Origin: Methylophilaceae bacterium
Lineage (GTDB): Bacteria > Pseudomonadota > Gammaproteobacteria > Burkholderiales > Methylophilaceae
DNA length: 64,000 bases
Direction of reading: 5' to 3'
Assembly (NCBI GenBank): GCA_013141125.1
Contig: JABFRO010000002.1
Span: 186,001-250,000 of the forward strand
The notes under the pieces were generated by a model, which worked only from the letters and a program-made list of their open reading frames with translations, had not been told where the DNA came from and searched no databases. The translations under genes were made by a program, and so were the position numbers. Shown in pieces: positions 36,793-45,457 of this stretch (the stretch's first letter is position 1; each line of letters begins with the position of its first letter).

Positions 36793-37086
36793 CTCGGATT
36801 GAGCACAACAAAAATTGCATCGAATAGCAAATAGGCGTTGGGGCGGCTTCGTAAATCAGTTGGCGAACATGCCGACAAGAAAAAGTGTAAACTTTATCAT
36901 CGAATTTCAGTATATTGTTTACAGAATAATTGACATGATAATGACGAATCACTATCTAGCCCTTGTATTCCCTCTGTATGGTTGTATGTTTACCTGTCTT
37001 AGGTATGCAGAACCATTTTGAATTTAAATATTTCAATAATGCAAAAATTGGCACATTAAATCTAAAATCATATAACACGCAGCCGC
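36793..37086. other. AT-rich non-coding right boundary of the island
   Basis: No convincing gene is present; the longest frames have no start signal or homology. It contains the inverted pair at 36886-36923 proposed as the right end. Confidence 0.5.
36886..36923. repeat. Putative right end of the island
   Basis: TGTAAAC (36886-36892) and GTTTACA (36917-36923) form a 7-base perfect inverted pair 24 bases apart, shaped like a tyrosine recombinase core site. The 9 bases TTGTTTACA at 36915-36923 also occur at 18653-18661. Confidence 0.3.
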
Positions 37087-37395
37087 TTAATCTCCAATCC
37101 GATTGCGGCTGATTTCCCGCAACATAAAAACATAAAGCCCTTCCACCTTGTCGCGCGCCCAGGGCGTTTTGCGTAGAAATTTCAGGCTGGATGCAATACT
37201 GGGATCATGGCTGAAGCAACGCACGGGAATGCGCTCAGCCAGTTCCACCCAGCCATAATGTGCCTCCAACGCAGTGACAATGACCTCCAGCGTAAGGCCA
37301 TGCAGTGGGTTGTTAATTTGCTTGGCCGGCACTATGGCTTGCGCTTCGGCTTGCGTGGTGGACGTGCTGGGAAAGCTATCTGCGGGCGGCTTCAT
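37087..37395 (-). CDS. VF530 family DNA-binding protein
   Basis: The 102-residue protein contains the VF530 (DUF2132) domain from [20 protein letters not shown] to [15 protein letters not shown], with [16 protein letters not shown] in between. The family is small, helical and annotated as DNA-binding from structure; the cellular role is unknown. It begins the core chromosome to the right of the island and is followed on the same strand by the tup genes, though they are probably transcribed separately. Confidence 0.88.
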   Translation of the reverse strand: MKPPADSFPSTSTTQAEAQAIVPAKQINNPLHGLTLEVIVTALEAHYGWVELAERIPVRCFSHDPSIASSLKFLRKTPWARDKVEGLYVFMLREISRNRIGD

Positions 37396-37434
37396 GTGTG
37401 CTCTTTGATCGGGCGGAGTGTGTGAATATACCTC

Positions 37435-38130
37435 TTATTGCGTTTGCAAGCTTGCGTTCTCCAAACGTAACTTAACCGCATCTTTTAAAGCCATCAGCTC
37501 GGGATCGTGCGTGGCAATGACCACACAGTGATTGTCATCACACATTTTTCGAATCAAGGCGATCACTTGCTGGCGCGCCTCTTCGTCCAGATTGGCGGTT
37601 GGTTCATCCAGCAATAAAATCTCGGGATTCAGCACTTTTGCTCGCGCCAAAGCCACACGCTGTTTTTCACCGCCGGATAATTTATGTGGTGGAATCTGTG
37701 CCAGATATTGCACGCCCGCCCATTGCATGGCTGCGTTTACTTTTGCATCACGCTGACGCAGGTTGAGGCCGCTGGCCTTGAGTCCGTAGGCTATATTGGC
37801 CGCTACACTAGTGCTGAAAAGATAGGGATGCTGATGCAGGTAAATCACGCGCGGTGCAAGCTGCGTGCATATTTTAGGTGCTGGCACAACCCGGCCTGCA
37901 AAATACAGGCTATTGATTTGCGCTGGCTCCAAGCCCGCCAATATGCGTAACAGCGTGGTTTTACCGGAACCATTGCTACCGGTCAGCACATAACTTTGGC
38001 CGTGTTTCAGGCTTAATTCCGGCACATCAAACAATAGGCGCTCACCAAAGGTTTTACGCAAGCCGTACACTTGCAGCAGATTATCAAGCGCTTGCATATA
38101 CACAGGTGTGTTCATTATTACAGCATTCAT
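37435..38130 (-). CDS. tupC: Tungstate ABC transporter ATP-binding protein
   Basis: I start it at the ATG at 38130, which overlaps the permease stop in ATGA; this gives 231 residues. ABC motifs are complete: Walker A GSNGSGKTT, signature LSGGEKQRVALARA, Walker B LLLDEPTANLD and the switch histidine in ATHDPEL. It powers uptake of oxyanions through TupB. The neighbours decide the substrate. A longer reading frame upstream lies within tupB and is not coding. Confidence 0.92.
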   Translation of the reverse strand: MNAVIMNTPVYMQALDNLLQVYGLRKTFGERLLFDVPELSLKHGQSYVLTGSNGSGKTTLLRILAGLEPAQINSLYFAGRVVPAPKICTQLAPRVIYLHQHPYLFSTSVAANIAYGLKASGLNLRQRDAKVNAAMQWAGVQYLAQIPPHKLSGGEKQRVALARAKVLNPEILLLDEPTANLDEEARQQVIALIRKMCDDNHCVVIATHDPELMALKDAVKLRLENASLQTQ

Positions 38131-38822
38131 CTCAGGCCTCCCCGACCTTGCAAAACGGCCAAACCTATATTGATGGCTAAGGCAATCACCACCAGCACTA
38201 TGCCTAACGCAATACCCTGCACAAATTCGCCCTTGCTGGTTTCCAGCGCAATAGTGGTGGTGATGTTGCGCGTCACACCGGCGATATTGCCGCCCACCAT
38301 CATGGCGCAACCGATTTCAGAAATCACCCGGCCAAAGCCGCTTACTATGGCCGCCATCACCGCAAAGCGTACTTCCAGCAAAATCGTCATGGCGCTGCGC
38401 AAATGACCGGCACCCAGGGTTCGCGCGGTTTCCGCCACACGTTCATCCACCGCTTGCACGGCGGCCAGCGTTAACGCGGCAAGAATAGGAAAAGCCAGTA
38501 TCGCCTCACCGATAACCATGGCTTGCTGCGTAAACAGTAAATGCAGTTCACCAAATGGCCCTAAGCGGGAGAGCATCATGTAGAGAATCAGACCTATCAC
38601 GACCGTGGGTAAAGCCAGCAGCGTCTGCACTAATACAATGGCTAATCTGCGCCCGGGAAAACGATAAGTCGCCAGTACAAAGCCCAGAGCAATGGCTAAT
38701 GGCGCGGCTATTAACAAAGCTAAAAAGCACACTTTGACCGAGATCAATATGGTGCCCCACAGGGTGGCATCCCACGAAAACAACAGCCTTAAGGCCTCCA
38801 GCGTGGTGTTTAACAAGGGCAT
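38127..38822 (-). CDS. tupB: Tungstate ABC transporter permease
   Basis: The 231-residue protein has five to six membrane helices and the permease EAA-like loop AETARTLGAGHLRSAMTILL. The segment GRVISEIGCAMMVGGNIAG is typical of TupB-type permeases. It forms the inner-membrane channel for tungstate. It lies between tupA (12 bases upstream) and tupC (4-base overlap), making one operon. Confidence 0.92.
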   Translation of the reverse strand: MPLLNTTLEALRLLFSWDATLWGTILISVKVCFLALLIAAPLAIALGFVLATYRFPGRRLAIVLVQTLLALPTVVIGLILYMMLSRLGPFGELHLLFTQQAMVIGEAILAFPILAALTLAAVQAVDERVAETARTLGAGHLRSAMTILLEVRFAVMAAIVSGFGRVISEIGCAMMVGGNIAGVTRNITTTIALETSKGEFVQGIALGIVLVVIALAINIGLAVLQGRGGLR

Positions 38823-38834
38823 GAAAAAACCGGC

Positions 38835-39659
38835 TTACTTGCTTGCAGGTATGAAGAGTTGTTCGCCACTCACTTTGTAGGACGCGATTGCCTGCTGCCC
38901 GGTTTTGGACGTAATCCAGCTAATCAGCGCGCTTGCGCCTTTGTAATTAATATCCGGATATTTTTTTGGGTTCACGGCAATAATGCCATAAGGATTAAAC
39001 AGTCGTACATCGCCTTCCAGCAGAACAGGCAAGGCAATTTTGTCGCGATAGCTGACATAAGTACCACGATCCGTAAGTGTGTAAGCGCGCAGCTCGCCGG
39101 ACATGGCCAATACCTCGCCCATGCCCTGCCCGGCGGAAATATACCAGTGGGATTGATTGATGTCGGCAGGCTTGATACCGGCTATTTTCCAGTAACTTCG
39201 CTCCATTTGATCGGTGCCGGAATCATCGCCGCGTGAGATGAATTTGGACTGACTTGACGCGATTTTCTTCAGCGCAGCTACCACATCCTTGTCACCCTTG
39301 ATTTTAGCCGGATCATTCGCAGGCCCAATCACCACAAAATCATTGGCCATCACATCATGCCGGTCTATGCCGTGACCTGCCGCCACAAAGGCATCTTCTG
39401 CCGGGCGCGCATGTACCAGCACCACATCCACATTGCCATCTTCGCCCAATTTAAGCGCCTTACCGCTACCCACAGAAATCACCTGCACCTTACAGCCACA
39501 GCTTTGTTCAAATTTAGGCAGCAAATAATCCAGCAAACCGGAATTGGCGGTGCTGGTGGTAGTAGCCAGCCTTATAATGTTTTGATCTGTAGCACTGGCA
39601 GGACTTATTGCCGACAATATCAACGTAGCCAAGGCTACAAAAGTTTTATAAAGATTCAT
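38835..39659 (-). CDS. tupA: Tungstate-binding periplasmic protein
   Basis: The 274-residue precursor has a signal peptide ending near ASATDQ. The mature protein starts with the TupA ligand motif TTTSTANSGLLDYLLP, continues with VGSGKALKLGEDGNVDV and SRGDDSGTDQMERSYWK, all typical of the tungstate-specific TupA rather than ModA or WtpA. It delivers tungstate (and perhaps molybdate) to TupBC. Tungsten supply suits a W/Mo formate dehydrogenase, in line with fdhD further along. Confidence 0.93.
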   Translation of the reverse strand: MNLYKTFVALATLILSAISPASATDQNIIRLATTTSTANSGLLDYLLPKFEQSCGCKVQVISVGSGKALKLGEDGNVDVVLVHARPAEDAFVAAGHGIDRHDVMANDFVVIGPANDPAKIKGDKDVVAALKKIASSQSKFISRGDDSGTDQMERSYWKIAGIKPADINQSHWYISAGQGMGEVLAMSGELRAYTLTDRGTYVSYRDKIALPVLLEGDVRLFNPYGIIAVNPKKYPDINYKGASALISWITSKTGQQAIASYKVSGEQLFIPASK

Positions 39660-39852
39660 GTGTGGCCTTTGATAGTGGTTTTCAGCTGCGTTTATCAGGC
39701 CGATATATTAGCAAAAATACAACAGCTTTCCTATTTGCGGTTGGTTTTAAAAATATGGATACTAGAAAAACCACCTTCAGCAGAACTACCATGCTGATGC
39801 GTAGTCTGCAGATTGCAAACTTGCAATTAAAAATTAATCGCCAAATTAGCCT

Positions 39853-41103
39853 ATGAAATTGATCGTAAAATTGATTGCATTAACACTGCTGCTTTTCTCG
39901 CTAGCCTTGATCGGTGCGCTGGTGCTGGCGGTTGAGGATAAGCCACGGCTTCAAGGTCGTGCAGATTTAACAGCAGAGCGTATTGCACACGGCAAGCAGT
40001 TTTTTGAACAAAATGATCCGCGCCGCTTGAAAGCTGGCTCGGTTAAACAAATTCGTCTGGAGCAGGAGGATTTGGATCTGGCAATTAATTATTTTGCCAA
40101 TCAATACTTGGGCGCTGTGGCTGGATTGAGTATTGATGCAGGCCAGGCGGTTATAGAAGGTACGCTAAATTTACCTCAAAGTCCTTTGGGGCGATTTTTG
40201 AATGTAAAAATTGCATTCAAACAAACCGATAAGCTACCCACAATTGACCATGTGATGCTGGGCAAGTTGTGGGTTCCCGGTTTTATTGCGGAGTTTTTGA
40301 TGGAAAGCATCTTGCCACGCATACAACCACTTGTTGATTGGGGCGTGCTGGATACCATGATGCGCGAGGTGAAGTTTGAACAGCAGTATGCGTTAGTCAC
40401 TTATCAGTGGCAGAACAATCTGCCCGCACAATTCAGCGGTATTGTTTTTTCAGTGGAGGATCAGGAAAAAATTACGATTTATCAGCAGCGCTTATCTGAG
40501 TTAACCATAAAAAACAAAGGCAATCTGGAGTTAACGCGACTGATGCAACCGCTGTTTCAGTTGGCACAGGAGCGTAGTCAAAACAGCGATGCGATTGCAG
40601 AAAACCGTGCGCTGATTTTGGTGCTCACTTTTTACGTCAACCATAAGGCATTAAACAAAATACTACCGCAACCCCAGCTATTGATTAAACCAAAGTGGCG
40701 TAAAGTGACCTTGAATGGCCGCGATGATTTTCCCAAGCATTATCTGGTTTCTGCACTATTAGCAGCCTATGCGGGAACGCCATTGGCGAATGCGGTGGGG
40801 TTGTTCAAGGAAATGGAAGATTCCAAAAGTGGCAGCGGTTTTTCGTTTAACGATATTGCGGCGGATCACGCCGGTACGCGCATGGGTGAATTAGCTATTG
40901 GCAGCGAGTTAAATGCGCAGAAAATTCAGGCACTAATGATGCAGGCAAATGAAAGTGACATCATGCCTAAAACCTCGGATTTGCCCGAATATATGGCGGA
41001 AGCTGAATTTAAACGCCGCTTCGGCGGTACACAAGGTGCGCCTTATCAGAAAATGATGCGGGAAATTGAGCGCCGTGTGGCGGCCTTGCCGATTAATCAG
41101 TAA
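39853..41103 (+). CDS. Membrane-anchored or exported protein of unknown function
   Basis: I do not recognise a named family. The 416-residue protein has one N-terminal hydrophobic helix (LIALTLLLFSLALIGALVL) without a clear cleavage site, so it is probably anchored to the inner membrane with a large periplasmic part. Later segments include FSFNDIAADHAGTRMGELA and VLTFYVNHKALNKILP. It is monocistronic and divergent from tupA. Similar lone proteins occur in proteobacteria, annotated only as hypothetical. Confidence 0.75.
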   Translation: MKLIVKLIALTLLLFSLALIGALVLAVEDKPRLQGRADLTAERIAHGKQFFEQNDPRRLKAGSVKQIRLEQEDLDLAINYFANQYLGAVAGLSIDAGQAVIEGTLNLPQSPLGRFLNVKIAFKQTDKLPTIDHVMLGKLWVPGFIAEFLMESILPRIQPLVDWGVLDTMMREVKFEQQYALVTYQWQNNLPAQFSGIVFSVEDQEKITIYQQRLSELTIKNKGNLELTRLMQPLFQLAQERSQNSDAIAENRALILVLTFYVNHKALNKILPQPQLLIKPKWRKVTLNGRDDFPKHYLVSALLAAYAGTPLANAVGLFKEMEDSKSGSGFSFNDIAADHAGTRMGELAIGSELNAQKIQALMMQANESDIMPKTSDLPEYMAEAEFKRRFGGTQGAPYQKMMREIERRVAALPINQ

Positions 41104-41107
41104 CTGA

Positions 41108-41313
41108 TGTTACGCACCTTCATTTATCCGCAGATGGCACAGATCACGCAGATTAAAGGCCATGTGTTTGTACTCCATGTGTGGCGTACCACAGTTAGCC
41201 ATGCACCGCCATTACAGAACCAATGACAGCGTAAGTCTATTCATCCCATTTTTGAAAATCTGCGTCCATCCGCGTTATCTGCGGATCATGTTTTTCATGG
41301 GGTTTGCGTAACA
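41108..41313. repeat. MITE-like inverted-repeat element
   Basis: Perfect 9-base ends (TGTTACGCA at 41108-41116, TGCGTAACA at 41305-41313) enclose a second pair of longer arms (about 41125-41155 and 41257-41286) that match imperfectly when reverse-complemented, sharing ATCCGCAGAT and GCAGATT. No gene lies inside. The whole 206 bases look like a small non-autonomous element or an intergenic hairpin repeat family. Confidence 0.55.
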
Positions 41314-41368
41314 GCACTCAGTAAAAGCGAATTCTTTCGCCCTTGAACCAGTTTTCTCACCATTGATT

Positions 41369-42682
41369 TTAAAGTACGAAAGTAAAATCCTTCACCAATG
41401 CTCCCGGCAGGCGTGCACTGTGGGTGCTGCGTTCACCGTAAGAATCATTATCTATCAGCAATTCGCGTTCATTAGTCAGCGCCAGCAGGTTTTCGCCCAA
41501 AATACGGAACAGCGAATCATCAAAACGCATCACATTCAATGGCGCTTTAATTACGCCGTTTTCCACCCAAAACGTGGCAAAGCGCGTCATACCGGTGACG
41601 CGGCAATTGGCGCGATCAGAAAAATTAAGATACCAGAGGTTGCTGATGTAAATGCCGGTGCCGAGTTCGGCCAGAATCTGTGACAGCGGCAATTCACCGG
41701 CGGCGATGTCGAGTGAAGCCAGTGTTTCGCTGCCATTGGTGGTGAGGTCATATTCCTTGGCGGTGCGCGGCGCAATCATGCTGTTCACCAGTCGTCCGTG
41801 ATCGAGCAGCGTAATGCGCTCAGGCTTGATAAAACCTTCACTTTGAAACCCGGGAGCCAGACCTTGGGCTGTATTTTCAGATAAGTTAAGCTTTGCACTC
41901 AGTTCAAGCCCTTCATCACGCATACGCCGTAGCGAGCTTTGCTTGGTGCGTAGGGATTTTTCCGAGAAGCCATCCCAATTCAGCATGCTGATGATTTCAC
42001 CCAATGCGGTGGGCGTTAAATAGGCGCGATAGGCTCCGGGCTTGATGGTGACGGGTTCGCGTTTGAGGTTTTCCAATTGTGCAGTTGCCGCGTGAAATTT
42101 CTCCCTGAATGCCGTGCTGTCCCAATCAAATCCAGCATAGGCGGTTTTTACGGCTTTGTCGCGGGTTTGGTACAAGCTCCAATCGAGATTGAAATTACTG
42201 GTTTCATGCCAATTACGCTGACCATAGGAATTGGCAAAGCCGCGATACAGTGCGCCTGCGGCGAGAATGCCGACAAAATCATAGGCGTTTGCCAGCGCCA
42301 GAATGTCATTCACGATGACATCGGTTGCAGGCAAGCGTGAGGCGACGATATGTTCAGTCGAATTCACCCCGGTTGAAATCAGTAAATGCGGGTCTTCCGG
42401 CAAATCGGGCAATTGGCTGCGCAAATCTGCCAGTATTTTATCCAGCGCCGTGTGATCGGTTTGCAGATGGCCGCTAAGCGTGGTTGAGCTATTGGCGTGG
42501 CGCAGGCCGTTAATCAATTTCAGCGACAGATAAATCTGATGCACATGCCCAGGCTGGCGTATGGCACCGCGATTGAAACGCACAAAGTCTGAATCCTCCG
42601 CTGCCAGCCAGCAGGTAAATTGTTCGTCATTTTTAAGTTGATGTTGCAATGCATCAGCAAGGGCGTAAAAATAGGTTTTCAT
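41369..42682 (-). CDS. pmbA: TldE/PmbA, partner subunit of the TldD metalloprotease
   Basis: The start is the ATG at 42682, overlapping the tldD stop in TAATG, giving 437 residues; a longer frame upstream lies inside tldD. The protein has the TldD/PmbA fold but no HExxxH motif, as expected for TldE. Recognisable segments are TGVNSTEHIVASRLP and the C-terminal ANCRVTGMTRFATFWVENG. TldD and TldE form a cytoplasmic protease that matures microcins and degrades CcdA in other bacteria. This subfamily is divergent from E. coli PmbA. Confidence 0.85.
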   Translation of the reverse strand: MKTYFYALADALQHQLKNDEQFTCWLAAEDSDFVRFNRGAIRQPGHVHQIYLSLKLINGLRHANSSTTLSGHLQTDHTALDKILADLRSQLPDLPEDPHLLISTGVNSTEHIVASRLPATDVIVNDILALANAYDFVGILAAGALYRGFANSYGQRNWHETSNFNLDWSLYQTRDKAVKTAYAGFDWDSTAFREKFHAATAQLENLKREPVTIKPGAYRAYLTPTALGEIISMLNWDGFSEKSLRTKQSSLRRMRDEGLELSAKLNLSENTAQGLAPGFQSEGFIKPERITLLDHGRLVNSMIAPRTAKEYDLTTNGSETLASLDIAAGELPLSQILAELGTGIYISNLWYLNFSDRANCRVTGMTRFATFWVENGVIKAPLNVMRFDDSLFRILGENLLALTNERELLIDNDSYGERSTHSARLPGALVKDFTFVL

Positions 42683-44118
42683 TAGATTTCTGCTCCAAAA
42701 ACATCCACCTGCTCGAACAAACAGGCGGGCGAAGCGTGGCCTACTCGGATCACTTGTGACGGTTCGGCCTTGCCGCAAAAGGGCGTGCCCATCACCTCAA
42801 GCGTTGAGGCATCGCCCACGTCTTTCAGGTTGCGCCAGAAGGTGGCGGAAATGCCGCGATAATTGGGATTTTTGACCACGCCTTTTAGTTCGCCGTTTTC
42901 AATTAAGCGACCATATTCACAACCAAACTGAAATTTATTGCGCGAATCATCAATCGACCAGGAAGTGTTGGTCTCCATCAACACGCCGCGCTCCACGGAT
43001 TTAATCATGTCGTGTAACGCGCTGCTGCCGGGCTCAATATTCAGATTGGCCATGCGATCCAGCGGCGGACGGTTCCAGCTGCTGGCACGTGATGCCGCCA
43101 CGCCTTCAATGCCTGCGCGGGCTTGTGAAATTGCACCGCCCAGAGGCCGCTCCAGCAAGCCATTGCGGATGACAAATTGCTTCTCGGCAGGGCTGCCGTC
43201 GTCATCCCATTGATAGCTGGCAAACTGCTCGGGACGCGTGGGATCAAAACTGACATTGAGTAGCTCGGAGCCGTATTGATAGTGACCGAACATATCCAGC
43301 GAGACAAAGCTGGTACCTGCAAAATTGCGCTCATCGCCCAGGATGCGATCCAGCTCCAGCGGATGACCGATGGATTCGTGAATTTGCAGCATCATTTGTG
43401 ATGGCATCAGCAATAAATCCATCGTACCCGTCGGGCAGTTGGGTGCGGCCAACAACTCCAGCGCCTCTTCTGCCAGACGTTGACCGCTGCCAAGCAAGCC
43501 GCCGTGCGTAAATATCGACAAATCGCCCTGCAAACACACACCACGCCCGCCAAAGCTGCGCGTTTGCGTATCCGCACCGGCATTGGCAGTCACAGCAAGA
43601 TTGGGCATCACATAGCGAAACTGCTGCAACACTTCACCGCCATCCGCAGTCAGATAAAGCTGGTCAGAGGCAATCGTCCACAAAGAAGCCTCCCAATCCA
43701 CAATGCGCCCATCCAAATGACAAGTCGCCGATTCCGCTTGCAAAAGATCAATGATTTCTTTCCGCGACAATTGCGCTGGCTGGCTCAAATTCGGGCTTTG
43801 ATAGCGGCCAGTCGCGCGCGGTAAAGCAATCCTGGAATAATCCGTCACCGCTCGCCCGGCGCTGGCTTCTGCCCAGGCTTGTGCTTGCTTGATGGCTTGC
43901 CTTAAACCGGATTCGCTCAAGTCGCTGGTTGCCGCATAACCATAACCACCTTGATGAATGACCGTTACCATGGCACCGCGATCCACGCTGGTAGATAGCG
44001 GCTGCAACACATTCTGGCGTACCGTGATTTGCTCACTGGATTCATCCAGCAAACGTAGCGAGCAAAAATCAACGGCGGGAGACAGGCGTTGGAATAGGGC
44101 GCGTATGGAATCGAACAT
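42682..44118 (-). CDS. tldD: TldD-type zinc metalloprotease
   Basis: The 478-residue protein carries the catalytic HExxxH motif in MLQIHESIGHPLELDRILG and the family glycine-rich end. It pairs with PmbA/TldE, whose gene overlaps its stop. The TldD-TldE dimer unfolds and cuts extended peptides. The upstream 228 bases before yefM hold no convincing gene. Confidence 0.9.
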   Translation of the reverse strand: MFDSIRALFQRLSPAVDFCSLRLLDESSEQITVRQNVLQPLSTSVDRGAMVTVIHQGGYGYAATSDLSESGLRQAIKQAQAWAEASAGRAVTDYSRIALPRATGRYQSPNLSQPAQLSRKEIIDLLQAESATCHLDGRIVDWEASLWTIASDQLYLTADGGEVLQQFRYVMPNLAVTANAGADTQTRSFGGRGVCLQGDLSIFTHGGLLGSGQRLAEEALELLAAPNCPTGTMDLLLMPSQMMLQIHESIGHPLELDRILGDERNFAGTSFVSLDMFGHYQYGSELLNVSFDPTRPEQFASYQWDDDGSPAEKQFVIRNGLLERPLGGAISQARAGIEGVAASRASSWNRPPLDRMANLNIEPGSSALHDMIKSVERGVLMETNTSWSIDDSRNKFQFGCEYGRLIENGELKGVVKNPNYRGISATFWRNLKDVGDASTLEVMGTPFCGKAEPSQVIRVGHASPACLFEQVDVFGAEI

Positions 44119-44284
44119 TTTCTAACTCGCAGGTGATTAAAATATAAAGAATAAAGCTCTGGATTGTTTATGAGCTTGAATAAGCAAGTTAGTTTACATG
44201 GCTATGAAAATAGACGCAAAATTCTGGATACCCTCGACGAGGGCGATAGGGATAGCTACTTTTACACAGGAACTCAAATCAAAT

Positions 44285-44334
44285 TTGCTCAAAATCAGGC
44301 ACGCTCTTATACTTGTCCAACTTAACGTACAAGT
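44285..44334 (+). promoter_or_regulatory. Promoter and operator of yefM-yoeB
   Basis: TTGCTC (44285-44290) and TATACT (44308-44313) are spaced by 17 bases, a good sigma-70 match. An inverted pair ACTTGT (44311-44316) and ACAAGT (44329-44334) overlaps the -10 box and start site, as expected for self-repression by a YefM-YoeB complex. The yefM start follows after AAGGAG. Confidence 0.6.
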
Positions 44335-44346
44335 AAGGAGTTTGAG

Positions 44347-44604
44347 ATGAAAGTTGTCACCTATTCACATGCGCGTAATTCACTTAAATCTGTTTTGGAT
44401 GGGGTGGTGCAAGATGCTGACATCACCATCATTAGCCGCCGTGATGCCGAAGGCGATGCGGTGGTGATGTCCCTGGACAATTACAACAGCATGATGGAGA
44501 CGCTGTATCTGATCAGCAACCCGGCTAATGCGGCGCACCTTGCCAAGTCCATTAAGCAGGCGCGTGAAGGTAAAGCGCAGACCCGCGAATTGTTGCCCGA
44601 CTAA
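44347..44604 (+). CDS. yefM: YefM-type antitoxin
   Basis: The 85-residue Phd/YefM protein opens with VVTYSHARNSLKSVLDGV and has SRRDAEGDAVVMSLDNYNSM, the family core. The C-terminal part, which binds the toxin, ends in EGKAQTRELL. It neutralises YoeB and represses its own operon. It has a strong AAGGAG site and overlaps the toxin start by one base. Confidence 0.93.
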   Translation: MKVVTYSHARNSLKSVLDGVVQDADITIISRRDAEGDAVVMSLDNYNSMMETLYLISNPANAAHLAKSIKQAREGKAQTRELLPD

Positions 44605-44870
44605 TGGCGCGCCTGTTGACGTTTACCCCTGCCGCGTGGGGTGATTATCTTTATTGGCAAGGGCAGGATAAAAAGACGCTTAAGCGGATTAATTCCCTTA
44701 TCAATGAAGCCGCGCGCAGCCCGTTTGACGGCATAGGCAAGCCAGAAGGCTTGCGCGGTGATTTGTCAGGTGCCTGGTCCAGGCGTATTGATGATGTAAA
44801 TCGGCTGGTGTATGAGGTAACAGAATCGGAGCTGCTTATTATCGCTTGCCGTTTTCATTATGAAAGCTGA
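44604..44870 (+). CDS. yoeB: YoeB-type mRNA interferase toxin
   Basis: The 88-residue toxin keeps the residues needed for activity in E. coli YoeB: the glutamate in GKPEGLRGDLSG, the arginine in WSRRID, and the C-terminal histidine in CRFHYES. It is a ribosome-dependent endoribonuclease that cuts mRNA at the start of translation. The start lies in TAATG, so its synthesis depends on yefM translation. Confidence 0.94.
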   Translation: MARLLTFTPAAWGDYLYWQGQDKKTLKRINSLINEAARSPFDGIGKPEGLRGDLSGAWSRRIDDVNRLVYEVTESELLIIACRFHYES

Positions 44871-44886
44871 GTATTAAGCCGCGCGC

Positions 44887-45240
44887 TTACTCTTCTATCG
44901 GAGCCAGTAACGCCAGCAAATCACCGATTTCAGCGTTGACTACCTGGCTGGCTTTCGCTTCTATTTCCCGATAGCGATGCAACACCAAAAACCCAAGCTC
45001 GGTAATATGCGCGCCGCCACCGTGGCTACCACCGGTGGCGGTGGCGACCAAGGGCTGTTTAAAACTGTGGTTCATGGTATCCACCAAATCCCAAGCACGT
45101 TTGTAGGACATGCCCATGCTGCGCGCGGCGGCAGATATGGAGCCATCGCGTGCTATCGCTTCCAGCAGGCTGGCTTTGCCCGGGCCTATGGCCGAAACCT
45201 TGCCGTAGGGGACGTGAATTTTGATGATGTTGGTGGTCAT
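44887..45240 (-). CDS. One-domain ModE-like molybdate-responsive regulator
   Basis: The 117-residue protein is only the winged helix-turn-helix of ModE/LysR type: GKASLLEAIARDGSISAAAR and MSYKRAWDLVDTMNH are the signature. The molybdate-binding TOBE (Mop) domains of full-length ModE are missing, so metal sensing would need another mechanism or partner. Position between the tup and moa genes suggests control of tungstate/molybdate uptake or cofactor synthesis. Confidence 0.88.
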   Translation of the reverse strand: MTTNIIKIHVPYGKVSAIGPGKASLLEAIARDGSISAAARSMGMSYKRAWDLVDTMNHSFKQPLVATATGGSHGGGAHITELGFLVLHRYREIEAKASQVVNAEIGDLLALLAPIEE

Positions 45241-45457
45241 TAAATGGGTTCCGTGAAAGTTTGTGGGCTTCTTGCAAGATAACCCTGCTTACGTCAGCAT
45301 TGTATATGCGTGTTGGAACACTTAAAATCAAAAAAATGAAATCCATAACGCAAAATAACCAGCCGCATCATGCAATTGTTAATGAATGCAAAATTCAGGG
45401 ACAGGCTTCATCCGCGATATGTTTTGATAAATTGCGCTATTATATTTTCAGACTGTA

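Larger units (their letters stand above)
18653..36923. mobile_element. Genomic island of about 18 kb with three tyrosine recombinases and defence cargo
   Basis: The block between ssb and the VF530-like gene contains three overlapping tyrosine recombinase genes with a small fourth gene, then a type I restriction-modification operon, ImmA/IrrE genes, a cyclase-like gene and a HEPN-like gene. Base composition changes sharply within it (GC-rich hsdM and hsdR, AT-rich recombinases and 33-37 kb). Both flanks are ordinary core genes. The exact ends are inferred from a shared 9-base TTGTTTACA at 18653 and 36915. The gene set resembles recombinase-in-trio elements, Tn554-like elements and gamma-Mobile-Trio islands, but I cannot assign it to one of these. 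Confidence 0.65.

Noticed and set aside
36815-37021. 68-codon frame at the right border of the island
   Set aside because: No ribosome binding site, AT-rich, no recognisable features.
44170-44325. 51-codon frame upstream of yefM
   Set aside because: No ribosome binding site and it runs through the yefM promoter and operator.
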